64,000 bases of DNA from CAVXEF01 sp963827315 (GTDB taxonomy: Bacteria > Planctomycetota > Phycisphaerae > Sedimentisphaerales > Anaerobacaceae): the NCBI GenBank assembly GCA_963827315.1, contig CAWHAL010000004.1, positions 124,001-188,000 on the forward strand, read 5' to 3'. Made by a program: the position numbers and the translations under genes. The notes beneath the pieces were generated by a model, which was not told the origin of the DNA, ran no database searches, and saw nothing but the letters and a program-made list of their open reading frames with translations. Positions 17,702 through 27,090 of the stretch are shown here, one piece after another. Positions within the stretch are counted from its first letter, which is position 1. Every line of letters begins with the position of its first letter.

Positions 17702-19573
17702 TTAAAGACTATTTCTGAGATATCCGAGAGCAGATTCGAGAACAGGGTCTTTTTTTCTCAGCTGGTTTTCGGTTATTCTAACGACGATATCCGGTTCTAT
17801 GCCTTGGCCCTCAAAGCAAGTTCCGTCCGGCCAGAGGTCTTTCCAAGAAGGCAGCCAGACCGTCACACCATTGCCAAGGTCATAAGGTTTCGGATTTCCT
17901 GAGCCGCCATAGGATTTTTCACCTATAAGCTTACAGTTGGACACTTGTTTCATCATTAAAAGAAAAGATTCACAGCTGCTTAAATTTGTCCCGCCCATAA
18001 GGACAACGATTTTTCTTCGATATGCAGGTTGTTCTGAATTAGGCTTTAGTATCCTTTCCTGGATTTGTCCCCAACCACCCAATCCATTAACATCGCGGTA
18101 GATGTGTTTAGCATAAACAACAGGCTGGTCTGTAAAGCAACCTGCAAACTTTTGGGCAAAAGGTTCAGAACCACCGCTATTAGGCCTTACATCAATGATT
18201 AACGCACGAGTATTTGATAAACTTTTGAAGGCGTTCAATGCTGGTTCCATGACCTGATTTTCATCTTTTTTCCAACTTTTTATCAGGATATAGCCAATGC
18301 CGTCCGCAAAGCAACCTGTACTTACATATTGGCTTAAATCTTTCCAGTCGGGGACTTCTTTTTTGAGCAGTTCAATATTGTAATTACGATTAATGTTGCG
18401 TTTAAAGCCGTTTACAGTTTCGCCGTTGATTTTTACCCATAAGTGCATATCCTTAGCATTTAATAACATATCGGCTGCTATTTCAGCGAATTCCTGTGAT
18501 GTTTTGGCGAGCTCCAACCGAGGAGTATATATTTCAAACAACCTGTTCCAGTCAACATTTCTTAAATCACGGTAAGAATATTTTTCATCTATTGCCTCAC
18601 GCAGCTTTCGTATCGCTTCTGAGTTCTTATTGGGGTTTAGGGATGTTTCATTACTGTTGATGATGCCAGATTCGATTGACCCTGTTTCCAGCTTTTTGGC
18701 TGTTATTTCTCTGCCATTTTTTGTTTCAATAGAATACGCAAGCCATAACTGGTTTTGAGAATCATAAGCTCCAGAGCAGTATCTTGGATTGCCATTCGAT
18801 TCGATTACCTTGATATCTGTCCAAACTTTATTTTGCGCATCCAGCTTGGCATACTTAAGTGCCCAATTTGTGTTATCATCAGACTCGCTCCACAATAATG
18901 TAAGACAATTTTTTGAGCCAGCAACGAGGGTCGGCGTACAAATATTGGCGACCAGTTTACTTAAAGCTTGGATTTTATTTGGCGGGTTATTACGGCCAGG
19001 ATAAGCATCACTTACGCAAACATTTTTACGCCAGTTTGCCCCCAAGCTATCCCAGCAGCACCATATTTGGCCGTTACGTAGAACGGATACCGAGGGGGTT
19101 ACATCAATATTTTTGCAGCTTATTGAGGATATTTCACCTAATTTCATATCATTATTGATTTGCCTTATGAAGATGGTCGGCCCGCTAGCCTGATTAGAAT
19201 AGGCTTTGCTGGCAGGATGAAAGTCCCAGTTCCAGACGACAACAACACCATCGTTAGAGGCAGAAATGGCTGGCTCTGTATGGTCCTCGTACCATGGAAC
19301 ATCTTTGGGGCTAATTTGTAATTCCCCGGAAAGCCGGCCATTTTCCAATCTGCGGAGATAAACTTCTTTATCTCTGGAGTAGTCCCCTATTTTGTGCCAT
19401 TTATAATAGCATATCCATATAACGTTTTTCTCATCGCAGGCCATACGTGCATGCATTGCGTCATCGTCTGAATCGGTTACTTTTATTGGTGTCCTCTGCT
19501 GAAGAGGATTCGTAAATGAGCTAAAAATATTTCGTAGGTTTTGCCATAAGCGTTGCTTGTCCAGCAAACGCAT
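17702..19573 (-). CDS. S41-family protease domain protein, C-terminal part of a frameshifted gene
   Basis: This frame holds the rest of the propeller (DEKNVIWICYYKW, SASNDGVVVVWNWDF) and a C-terminal S41 tail-specific protease domain. TRALIIDVRPNSGG, GGTNLSSCESFLLMM (nucleophile Ser region), GEKSYGGSGN and GQGIEPDIVV are the S41 hallmarks. It has no signal peptide of its own and its first ~17 residues lack family features. The protein logically continues the frame of 19483-20448. The joined gene would span 17702-20448 and give about 915 residues. Either it is a broken gene, a one-base sequence error, or recoded. Confidence 0.75.
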   Translation of the reverse strand: MRLLDKQRLWQNLRNIFSSFTNPLQQRTPIKVTDSDDDAMHARMACDEKNVIWICYYKWHKIGDYSRDKEVYLRRLENGRLSGELQISPKDVPWYEDHTEPAISASNDGVVVVWNWDFHPASKAYSNQASGPTIFIRQINNDMKLGEISSISCKNIDVTPSVSVLRNGQIWCCWDSLGANWRKNVCVSDAYPGRNNPPNKIQALSKLVANICTPTLVAGSKNCLTLLWSESDDNTNWALKYAKLDAQNKVWTDIKVIESNGNPRYCSGAYDSQNQLWLAYSIETKNGREITAKKLETGSIESGIINSNETSLNPNKNSEAIRKLREAIDEKYSYRDLRNVDWNRLFEIYTPRLELAKTSQEFAEIAADMLLNAKDMHLWVKINGETVNGFKRNINRNYNIELLKKEVPDWKDLSQYVSTGCFADGIGYILIKSWKKDENQVMEPALNAFKSLSNTRALIIDVRPNSGGSEPFAQKFAGCFTDQPVVYAKHIYRDVNGLGGWGQIQERILKPNSEQPAYRRKIVVLMGGTNLSSCESFLLMMKQVSNCKLIGEKSYGGSGNPKPYDLGNGVTVWLPSWKDLWPDGTCFEGQGIEPDIVVRITENQLRKKDPVLESALGYLRNSL

Positions 19574-20448
19574 ATTTGTCCTTTTTTGTCTACCGATACT
19601 GTGGCGTCATATTCATCTGCAGAGGTGGCTGCTATAGGAATATCATCAGACCATTTTTGGCCATCGTAAAATCGTATAAAAATATCCTGAGAACCATTAC
19701 GGTTGGAAGTGAAGACTACATATACCTTGCCATCAGGACCACAGGCTATCGATGGGAATCGCTCGCAAATGTGCAGTTTTTCTGTTTCTGCGGTTCTCTT
19801 GAGAGTTTCAGGCATATACTCAGTACCGTCACGTGTTATTTTTTTGCTTGCTACAGGGGACGAAAGTATCTTGTTTAATATGTTTTTGAGCTCATGCCAA
19901 TCGTTTTCACTAGGTTTGTTTACCTTATAAACTATCTTGCCTTCACAGTCTGCCAGCATCAGAAACGTCCAGCCCTCCTTGTTGTATTGTTTTTCGAATG
20001 AGCGGTTTGTGTCGAGCATCTGTATAAATGGCAGCCTGTAGTGCTTTTGAAAATCCATAGCAGCTAATTCGTTGTCACCGACAACCGTCCGAATTGTTGC
20101 AAGACCTTTATTTGCATACTCAGCTGCGATTTTTCTAAGTGGCTCTGCATCCTGCTGGCAACCGCCACACCAGCAGGAGCCGGACATTATTAGCACAGGA
20201 ACGTTTGCATAATCCTGTGAATCTACTATACGGCCGTATACATCCGGCGAGTGAAAGTTAAGTTTGTTGTTTGAGTGGGACTTTAGAGTATTTGGGGATT
20301 TTTGATTGTCCGCAGGTATTTTGCATTCGGTAGGTGTACATAACTTGGAAGTGTTGTCTTCTTGTGACAGAGCCGTATTCGAAGAAGACAACAAGATGCT
20401 CAGTAAAACCATTACCGACCGGAATCCTAAATCGTATTTGTTTTTCAT
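19483..20448 (-). CDS. Secreted thioredoxin-like/propeller protein, N-terminal part of the frameshifted S41 gene
   Basis: 321 residues. A signal peptide (to about residue 29) is followed by a thioredoxin-like domain (about 60-195) with the cysteine cluster SGSCWCGGCQ, and the first propeller repeats (FPSIACGPDGKVYVVFTSNR). The frame loses similarity after KTYEIF. There, a run of five T (A5 at 19523-19527 on the plus strand) would need one more T to read on into the S41 frame as KTYEIFFSSFTNPL. The last ~12 residues are therefore out of frame. GGAGC precedes the ATG. Confidence 0.7.
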   Translation of the reverse strand: MKNKYDLGFRSVMVLLSILLSSSNTALSQEDNTSKLCTPTECKIPADNQKSPNTLKSHSNNKLNFHSPDVYGRIVDSQDYANVPVLIMSGSCWCGGCQQDAEPLRKIAAEYANKGLATIRTVVGDNELAAMDFQKHYRLPFIQMLDTNRSFEKQYNKEGWTFLMLADCEGKIVYKVNKPSENDWHELKNILNKILSSPVASKKITRDGTEYMPETLKRTAETEKLHICERFPSIACGPDGKVYVVFTSNRNGSQDIFIRFYDGQKWSDDIPIAATSADEYDATVSVDKKGQICVCWTSNAYGKTYEIFLAHLRILFSRGHQ

Positions 20449-20558
20449 AAATAGCTCCGCAGCATTATCGAATCATCTTCAATTCAGATCACCCGTATCG
20501 CGTTGTTTCCTTTCAAAGGCTTTCATTATCTTATTCTCATCACCATGAACTATGCCCT

Positions 20559-20699
20559 TTAGCAAAATCTTCCTTTTTGTCTTTTTCTTGCATATCTGCA
20601 AAGCGGACAGTTCAGGCAGTACTGGGCCTTCTTTTTGTTTTTTCCGGCAGCCGTTTTCCGAGACGACTTCGGGCTCCGGACACGCGGTAACGACACCAC
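20559..20699 (-). CDS. Possible small Cys-rich basic protein, translationally coupled
   Basis: A 46-residue frame beginning at GTG five bases after the stop of the upstream membrane-protein gene. It is rich in Arg/Lys and contains YCLNCPLCRYARKRQKGRFC. The CxxCxxC cluster and coupled position argue for a real gene, but no ribosome-binding site is evident and the family is not recognised. Confidence 0.35.
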   Translation of the reverse strand: MVSLPRVRSPKSSRKTAAGKNKKKAQYCLNCPLCRYARKRQKGRFC

Positions 20700-20704
20700 A
20701 GGTG

Positions 20705-20992
20705 TCAGGCGGGTTTTTTCTTCAGCTCCTGGCGGAGCTGCTCGAGTTCTCTCTGAATAGGCCATTTACCGAAGGCGAGAACAAAGAGCATAATTATACA
20801 GGCGATGGGGACGAGCATAAGCAATCCCAGTGCCCAATGGTAGCCGGCCTTGGCAAATATCATGCAGAAGACAATTGCCTTGATAATGGTTACCGCTGTA
20901 ATTATTCCCAAAACAAACAGCGCAATCATCACGCCAATGCCGGGACCAATTATGTTAGATATTTGTTCAGGATTAAAGCCGGAGCACTGCAT
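20705..20992 (-). CDS. Small two-helix membrane protein
   Basis: 95 residues. Two or three hydrophobic helices (IGVMIALFVLGIITAVTIIK and WALGLLMLVPIACIIMLFVL) are followed by a short amphipathic tail QRELEQLRQELKKK. It resembles small phospholipase-D-nuclease-like N-terminal or DUF-type membrane proteins, without a catalytic motif. ATG at 20992 has AAAGGAGAT just upstream. Confidence 0.6.
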   Translation of the reverse strand: MQCSGFNPEQISNIIGPGIGVMIALFVLGIITAVTIIKAIVFCMIFAKAGYHWALGLLMLVPIACIIMLFVLAFGKWPIQRELEQLRQELKKKPA

Positions 20993-21193
20993 TTTATCTC
21001 CTTTCCATAACAATGCTGTTTTGGCCGCCGGTTAGACGGCGGTTCGTACGCTGGTAGTATATTAAGTATCGTCTTAGGCTGCAAGGTACAGTTAAAGCTG
21101 CTGGATGTGCGTAATTACAACTCTTGCAATTTTCGCAGCAGCAGGTAGAATTACGCCCAAAGGCAGAAAACAGAGGACAGAAGGAGCCGAAGG

Positions 21194-22783
21194 ATGATTA
21201 AGGTTCTGATTACAGACAAATTAGCCAAGGAAGGGATTGACCTGTTGAATTCGATGGATGGTGTCCAGGCTGTTATTAAGGCAGGCATAAGCGAGGATGA
21301 ATTAGCCAGGATTATCGGTGAATATGACGGACTGATAATTCGAAGCGGCACAAAGGTTACAGCTAAGGTTTTGGCCAATCCGGGCAAATTAAAGGCGGTT
21401 GCACGAGCTGGTGTCGGCGTTGATAACGTGGACGTCCACGAAGCCACCAGAAAGGGTATCCTCGTTATGAATACCCCGGGCGGCAATACCCTAAGTGCCG
21501 CCGAGCACACGATGGCTTTGATGCTTGCGATGAGCCGAAACGTTGTGCCGGCCTGCGATAGCCTGAAAGGCGGTGCATGGGACCGCAAAAAGTATATGGG
21601 AAATCAACTTGGCGGCAAGGTGCTCGGTCTAATCGGCCTCGGCAGAATCGGTATGGCGGTGGCGAAATTGGCGTCAGGATTTAATATGAAAATCCTCGGC
21701 TACGACCCATTCGCGGCACCGGCTGACGCCGAGAAACTTGGTGTTGAAATAACTGATGACCTTGAACGAATATTCAAAGAATCGGATTACATCAGCGTCC
21801 ATGTGCCGAAGAATGAGCAGACGCTGAATATGATTGGAGCCGAGCAGATAAAGATGATGAAGCCTACGGTTCGGCTGATTAATTGTGCGCGCGGCGGGAT
21901 TATTAATGAGGATGCGCTGTACGATGCGCTTTCGAAGAAAGCAATCGCCGGTGCCGCCCTTGACGTATTTCCGAATGAGCCGCCGGAGAATACGCGGTTC
22001 GCTGAGTTTGAAAATTGCGTCGTTACTCCGCACCTTGGCGCCAGCACCGAGGAGGCGCAGATTGAGGTGGCTGTGGAAGCAGCGCAGATTCTTGTCGATG
22101 CAATCAGGGGCGGTCTGGTCAGAAACGCTGTTAACGCACCGTCTACTGTTGGGGCAATGCCGGTGGCGGTGAAACAGTATGCTGAGCTCGCTCGGCGGAT
22201 TGGCACGCTTGTCAGTACGATTGCGCCGGGCCATATTAAAAAGGTCGGCGTGCAGTATCGCGGTGCAATCGCGGAAATGGCGGTCGAGCCTATTACGCTC
22301 AGCTTCGCAATTGGGCTTTTGCAGAAGCATTTCGATATGACGTTGAATATGGTCAATACTCCGGTACTGGCGAAAGAGCGCGGGGTAAGTATCGATGAGA
22401 CGAAGAATCCCGAGGCCGGTGATTTGACGGCAAGTTTCAGCGCCAAGGTTGTAACCGATAAGGTTACACGCACCGTGACCGGCTCGGTATTTGGCGGCAG
22501 GCTCCTGCGGATTATTGAAATCGACGGCTTCAATGTTGAGATGACTCCGCAGGGTTCGGTATTGATTATTTTTAACGATGACAGGCCGGGTGTTATCGGC
22601 GCGGTCGGAACGCTTTGCGGCAAGCACGGCATCAATATCTGCACGATGGGTGTCGGACAAAAGGCGGCGGAAGGAAAAGCTGTGCTGGCTGTCAGCCTCG
22701 ATAAGGAGCCGGATGCAAAAGTGATGGCTGAACTTGGCGGGCTTGATTTTGTGAATGAGTTTTTCATCTGTAAGCTGGATTGA
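21194..22783 (+). CDS. serA: D-3-phosphoglycerate dehydrogenase
   Basis: 529 residues, the long form with an intervening domain and a C-terminal ACT domain. It oxidises 3-phosphoglycerate in the first step of serine synthesis. The NAD-binding motif is GLIGLGRIGMAVAK; INCARGGIINEDAL carries the catalytic Arg region and the His is in TPHLGASTEEAQ. The ACT domain (last ~75 residues; IIFNDDRPGVIGAVG) probably senses serine. AAGGAG lies seven bases before the ATG. glyA, which uses serine, is also in this window at 53.5 kb. It heads a rightward run with top6B, a phosphohexomutase and a CDF gene. Confidence 0.95.
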   Translation: MIKVLITDKLAKEGIDLLNSMDGVQAVIKAGISEDELARIIGEYDGLIIRSGTKVTAKVLANPGKLKAVARAGVGVDNVDVHEATRKGILVMNTPGGNTLSAAEHTMALMLAMSRNVVPACDSLKGGAWDRKKYMGNQLGGKVLGLIGLGRIGMAVAKLASGFNMKILGYDPFAAPADAEKLGVEITDDLERIFKESDYISVHVPKNEQTLNMIGAEQIKMMKPTVRLINCARGGIINEDALYDALSKKAIAGAALDVFPNEPPENTRFAEFENCVVTPHLGASTEEAQIEVAVEAAQILVDAIRGGLVRNAVNAPSTVGAMPVAVKQYAELARRIGTLVSTIAPGHIKKVGVQYRGAIAEMAVEPITLSFAIGLLQKHFDMTLNMVNTPVLAKERGVSIDETKNPEAGDLTASFSAKVVTDKVTRTVTGSVFGGRLLRIIEIDGFNVEMTPQGSVLIIFNDDRPGVIGAVGTLCGKHGINICTMGVGQKAAEGKAVLAVSLDKEPDAKVMAELGGLDFVNEFFICKLD

Positions 22784-22862
22784 TTCATCGTGTGTCGTGG
22801 GGTATGTGTATTGCGTAAAACGGCAGAGACGCAAAAAAGTGTTCGATCTGGATTTCCCCTGT

Positions 22863-24539
22863 ATGTCAAAGACAAACAAGACCAAGGCAAAGAAAGCCAA
22901 AGCAAAGCGGGCAAAATCTGCTGCTAAAACAGAGAGTAGAACTTCCAAAAAACGCATAAAGACGGTCGTCGCAGCTACGGCTGAGTCGATGGCTGCCAGG
23001 CAGCGGGCGATAAGTGTCAGCGAATTCTTCGCCAAGAACAGGCACCTGCTGGGATTTGACAATCCTCGCAAGGCTTTATTGACGGCGGTTAAAGAAGCAG
23101 TCGATAACTCACTCGACGCCTGCGATGAGGCTCGCATTTTGCCGGAACTTTTGATTAGTATAAAGCCTATTACTGAAAGCAAATTTGTGCTGATGGTTCG
23201 TGACAACGGTCCGGGTATCGTCAAGCAGCAGATTCCGAACATATTCGCCCGACTGTTATATGGCAGTAAATTTCACAGCCTTAGGATGAGTCGAGGCCAG
23301 CAGGGTATCGGCATATCGGCAGCGGGAATGTATGGTTTGCTGACGACCGGCGAGCCGGTGCAGATTGTCTCGCGGACAACACCTAAGAAAAAGGCGCACC
23401 ATTATCACGTGCAGATTGATACGGCAAGAAACAGGCCTGAAGTCATTCTGGATGAGGAATGCGATTTTGAACTGGCGACCGGCACGAAGGTCACAATGAC
23501 GCTTGAAGGCAAATATCAAAAGGGCCGCCAGTCGGTCGATGAGTACATTGCCCAGACTGCTATGGCTAATCCCCACGCAGCGATTGTTTATCATGCTCCC
23601 GATGGTAATAATTATGAGTATCAACGGCAAACCGATGAGTTGCCGATTCCGCCGAGGGAAATCAAGCCTCACCCGTACGGCGTGGAGCTGGGGCTGCTGT
23701 ACAAAATGGCGAGGTACAGTTCCGCAAAGCAGCTTTCCGCTTTTCTGCAAAACGAATTTTCGAGGGTGAGTCTGCGAGTGGCAAACCAGATTTGTGAAAA
23801 GGCAAAGCTTCGAAGAACGCTCAGACCTTCAAGAATAACTCTAAGGCAGGCAGAGGCGCTTCACGCCGCAATAAACGAAACCAAGATTATGGCACCTTCG
23901 ACGGATTGTATCAGCCCGATTGGTCTTGAGCAGTTGGAAGATGGCCTCAAACGCATAGTTGATGCGAATTTTTATACCGCCTGCTCGCGCAGCCCAGCCG
24001 TTTATCGCGGCAACCCTTTTTTGATTGAGGCGGCCCTGGCGTATGGCGATAAAACCCGCACTGGCGATGGTGAGCCTAAGGAGGAGCCGTTGATGCGGCT
24101 GATTCGTATCGCTAACCGCGTGCCTTTGTTGTATCAGCAGTCAGCCTGTGCGATTTATAACTCAGTGCTCGATGTAAACTGGCGAAATTACGGCCTGAGC
24201 CAGAGCAGGGGCGCTTTGCCGACCGGGCCGATGACATTGATGGTGCATATGGCTTCTGTCTGGGTACCGTTTACCAGCGAAAGTAAAGAAGCAATTGCGC
24301 ATTATCCGGAAATCATCAGGGAGATTCAGTTGGCTATTCAGGATTGCGGCAGAAAACTTGCAATGTACCTGCGGAAGAAAAAGCGCGTTCAGCAGGAAAT
24401 GGACAAACGTCGGTATATTGAAACCTACCTGCCCTATATAGGCGAAGCTCTGCAGGACATCCTGACACTGAGGCAGAAGCAGGTTGATACCGTCGTCAGC
24501 AGACTAAAACACATGTTGGAGAAATCCAGAAAAATATAG
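22863..24539 (+). CDS. top6B: DNA topoisomerase VI subunit B
   Basis: About 558 residues from ATG 22863. The GHKL ATPase is complete: KEAVDNSLDACDEA (N box), VRDNGPGIV (G1) and SRGQQGIGISAAGMYG (G2). A helix-two-turn-helix region and a transducer domain follow, with the switch lysine in VPFTSESKEAI. Topoisomerase VI is an archaeal-type, ATP-driven type IIB enzyme that decatenates and relaxes DNA; it needs the Spo11-like A subunit for cleavage. No A subunit is in this window. The N-terminal ~40 residues are a Lys/Ala-rich tail. No clear ribosome-binding site precedes 22863; upstream in-frame GTG codons overlapping the serA end are possible starts. Confidence 0.9.
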   Translation: MSKTNKTKAKKAKAKRAKSAAKTESRTSKKRIKTVVAATAESMAARQRAISVSEFFAKNRHLLGFDNPRKALLTAVKEAVDNSLDACDEARILPELLISIKPITESKFVLMVRDNGPGIVKQQIPNIFARLLYGSKFHSLRMSRGQQGIGISAAGMYGLLTTGEPVQIVSRTTPKKKAHHYHVQIDTARNRPEVILDEECDFELATGTKVTMTLEGKYQKGRQSVDEYIAQTAMANPHAAIVYHAPDGNNYEYQRQTDELPIPPREIKPHPYGVELGLLYKMARYSSAKQLSAFLQNEFSRVSLRVANQICEKAKLRRTLRPSRITLRQAEALHAAINETKIMAPSTDCISPIGLEQLEDGLKRIVDANFYTACSRSPAVYRGNPFLIEAALAYGDKTRTGDGEPKEEPLMRLIRIANRVPLLYQQSACAIYNSVLDVNWRNYGLSQSRGALPTGPMTLMVHMASVWVPFTSESKEAIAHYPEIIREIQLAIQDCGRKLAMYLRKKKRVQQEMDKRRYIETYLPYIGEALQDILTLRQKQVDTVVSRLKHMLEKSRKI

Positions 24540-24546
24540 TGGTGAT

Positions 24547-25911
24547 ATGGCGGAGCAGTTAATAATCTCCATCAGCGGAATGAGGGGTATTGTCGGGGAA
24601 AACCTCACTGATTCAATCGCTCACGATTACGGCTGTGCCTTCGGCACATTTCTAAAGAATAATTGCGCCGGCAGGACGGAAAGGTTGTCGGTGTGCATCG
24701 GCCGGGATTCAAGGGCCAGCGGCCCAATGTTGGAATCGGCCGTTGCATCGGGCTTGTGTGATACAGGTCTCGACGTCGTGGACCTCGCGATAGCGACCAC
24801 GCCCTCGGTAGGTGTTATGGTGCGACAGCTCGGCTGTAGTGGGGGGGTTGTTATTACCGCCTCACACAACCCGATTCGATACAACGGCATAAAACTATTG
24901 CTGGCTAATAGTATTGCGCCTCCGCCGCAGGAAGCTGAGCAGATTAAACGGTTGTTTCTCGGTAGAAAATTCAGTTTAGCCGATTCGCGTAATCGTGGAA
25001 AGCTGATATCCGATGAGCAGACCGACGCAGTTCACGTATCCAAAGTTTTATCAATAGTAGATAAAAGGATGATAGCTTCGAAAAAATTCAGAGTTGTTTT
25101 GGACAGCGTTAATGGAGCAGGGGGGCGGATAACGAAAAAACTGCTTATTGAGCTTGGTTGTAAGGTCGTCGCGATAAACGATGAACCCACAGGTTTGTTC
25201 GCGCACCCGCCGGAGCCGACAGCCGAGAACTTGACCGGCTTTTGTGAGATGGTGAAAGGTGAAAAGGCCCATATCGGTTTTGCGCAGGACCCGGACGCCG
25301 ACCGATTAGCCGTTGTCGATGAAAACGGGATCTACATCGGCGAGGAGTATACGCTTGCTCTGGCAGCTAAATATATCTTCAGCAAGAGAAGCGGTGATGC
25401 CGCGACAAACCTTTCGACGTCGAGAATGCTCGACGATATCGCCGAAAAGGCCGGCGGACGGGTCTTTCGCACACCCGTCGGCGAGGCTTATGTCGCCGCC
25501 GCAATGCTCGAACACAACTGCGTCATCGGCGGGGAAGGCAACGGCGGAGTGATTGATTTGCGAGTGGGTCCTATTCGCGACAGCCTTGTTGGTATTGCCC
25601 TTGTGCTGCAGTTAATGGCTGAAACCGGCAAATCAATAAGTCAACTGGCAGAGGAGATAGGCCGATACTATATGGTAAAAGATAAATTCAAGGCTGATTC
25701 CAATCAGGCCCGAAGGATTATGGATTCTGCAAAGCGGGTTTTTGCAAATGCAAGGCTGAATACCTTGGACGGCTGCCGATTCGATTTCGATGATGGCTGG
25801 CTGCACCTTAGAGCCAGCAATACCGAACCGGTTGTTCGAGTTATTGCGGAGGCCAAGAGTAAAGACGCCGTTCAGAAATATGTCGACACCATCCTTAGAA
25901 TGGCACGATAG
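24547..25911 (+). CDS. Phosphoglucosamine/phosphomannomutase family protein
   Basis: 454 residues of the alpha-D-phosphohexomutase family. ISGMRGIVGEN is the N-terminal loop, TASHNP carries the phosphoserine, DPDADR binds Mg2+, GEGNGG contacts sugar, and RASNTEPVVRV is the phosphate-binding C-terminal loop. It interconverts hexose 1- and 6-phosphates. GlmM-type use in cell-wall precursor supply is likely but not certain, because the serine motif alone does not separate GlmM from ManB-type enzymes. It starts seven bases after top6B. Confidence 0.85.
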   Translation: MAEQLIISISGMRGIVGENLTDSIAHDYGCAFGTFLKNNCAGRTERLSVCIGRDSRASGPMLESAVASGLCDTGLDVVDLAIATTPSVGVMVRQLGCSGGVVITASHNPIRYNGIKLLLANSIAPPPQEAEQIKRLFLGRKFSLADSRNRGKLISDEQTDAVHVSKVLSIVDKRMIASKKFRVVLDSVNGAGGRITKKLLIELGCKVVAINDEPTGLFAHPPEPTAENLTGFCEMVKGEKAHIGFAQDPDADRLAVVDENGIYIGEEYTLALAAKYIFSKRSGDAATNLSTSRMLDDIAEKAGGRVFRTPVGEAYVAAAMLEHNCVIGGEGNGGVIDLRVGPIRDSLVGIALVLQLMAETGKSISQLAEEIGRYYMVKDKFKADSNQARRIMDSAKRVFANARLNTLDGCRFDFDDGWLHLRASNTEPVVRVIAEAKSKDAVQKYVDTILRMAR

Positions 25912-25932
25912 CAAAACGAGTTGGAGGTATAT

Positions 25933-26847
25933 ATGGACGAGGACAAACAACAGTTAGCCTCAAGGCAACTTCGGCTTGTTACATATCTTAGTATAGCAGC
26001 CAACGTTTTTCTGATTACCGGGAAGTTCATCGTAGGTTTAATAACCGGTTCGTTATCCATCCTTGCTGATGCCATTCATTCGGTATCGGATATGCTTACC
26101 GATATGGCGGTACTGCTGGGTCTTTATTTTGGCTCAAAAAAGCCCGATTCGAGTCACCCATACGGGCACGGCAAGCTGGAGACACTTGCGGCTGTTGCGA
26201 TTGCACTGGGCCTGTTAGGCGTCGGACTTGGAATGATATACTATGCAGCTCTTGACATTGCAAAAGACAATGTTACTCGTCCTCGGAACTTAGTTCTGAT
26301 AGCAGCAGTTGGCGCTATCGCCGTTAAAGAAATGGTCTATCGCGTCACAAAAGCAGTGGCACTGAAATATCACAGTCCGGCAGCACTTGCAAACGCCTGG
26401 CATGACCGAGCCGACGCTTTAAGCTCGGTCGCAGTTATTGCCGGGGTGATTTCGCAGAAATTCGGATTTAACCACGGCGACCAGGTTGCAGCTATCGGCA
26501 TCGGCGTTATGGTCGTGATAGTTGCCACCAAGCTTGTCGGGGACTGCCTCGGGGAACTAATCGAAAAAGCTGTTGACCAGGCGACCATCGAGCAGATTAA
26601 AGATATTATTAAGGCCAACGGACAAATCCGTCAGTATCATCACCTCCGTACTCGCACCATAGGAAGGCAGGTCTCTCTCGACGTGCATATCCTCGTCGAC
26701 CCGCATTTGCACATAGCTGCCGCCCACGAAATAGCCGATAGTTTAGAAAAAGCACTGCACGAGCAGCTAACACGCCCCGTTAATATCACCGTTCATATCG
26801 AGCCCGACATCCCGCAGATGAGAAGCGGCAGAGAAGATAAAGTTTAG
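25933..26847 (+). CDS. Cation diffusion facilitator family transporter
   Basis: 304 residues. Six transmembrane helices span the first ~210 residues; the metal site is seen in LADAIHSVSDMLTD and in AWHDRADALSSV. The cytosolic ferredoxin-like domain (about 215-300) has HHLRTRTIGRQVSLDVHI and a His-rich VHIEPD end. CDF proteins export Zn2+, Fe2+, Mn2+ or Co2+ against protons; the metal is not decided by these motifs. ATG 25933 follows GGAGG directly, 21 bases after the mutase stop. Confidence 0.9.
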   Translation: MDEDKQQLASRQLRLVTYLSIAANVFLITGKFIVGLITGSLSILADAIHSVSDMLTDMAVLLGLYFGSKKPDSSHPYGHGKLETLAAVAIALGLLGVGLGMIYYAALDIAKDNVTRPRNLVLIAAVGAIAVKEMVYRVTKAVALKYHSPAALANAWHDRADALSSVAVIAGVISQKFGFNHGDQVAAIGIGVMVVIVATKLVGDCLGELIEKAVDQATIEQIKDIIKANGQIRQYHHLRTRTIGRQVSLDVHILVDPHLHIAAAHEIADSLEKALHEQLTRPVNITVHIEPDIPQMRSGREDKV

Positions 26848-26971
26848 GGACAGTTGTGATTTTGTTGTGGGGTTTTTGTAAACGAATTTTCTGATGCTTC
26901 GGATTTTCACGGCAGCTGCTGTTTACTGATGTCAGGATTGTTAATACATCTTTTGGAAATAGCTAAAAATC

Positions 26972-27000
26972 TTGCAATCTGTAGCGGACCCGACTAAAAT
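26972..27000 (+). promoter_or_regulatory. Sigma70-type promoter for the acyl-CoA synthetase operon
   Basis: TTGCAA, 17-base spacer, TAAAAT, about 90 bases before the synthetase start. Confidence 0.5.
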
Positions 27001-27090
27001 AGCGAACTCAGGGATGGTTATGGATAGTCGCTATTTTGCAGGTAGGATTACTGCTGCAGAACAGGGGTGCCGGAAGGGACATCTATTATT

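Noticed and set aside
19520..19530. Programmed -1 frameshift site
   Set aside because: The T5 run lacks a canonical X XXY YYZ heptamer in the zero frame and no clear downstream structure was noted; mutation or sequence error fits better.
21674..23242. 522-codon minus-strand frame opposite serA and top6B
   Set aside because: It is a mirror frame of two well-supported genes, with no domain or ribosome-binding site.
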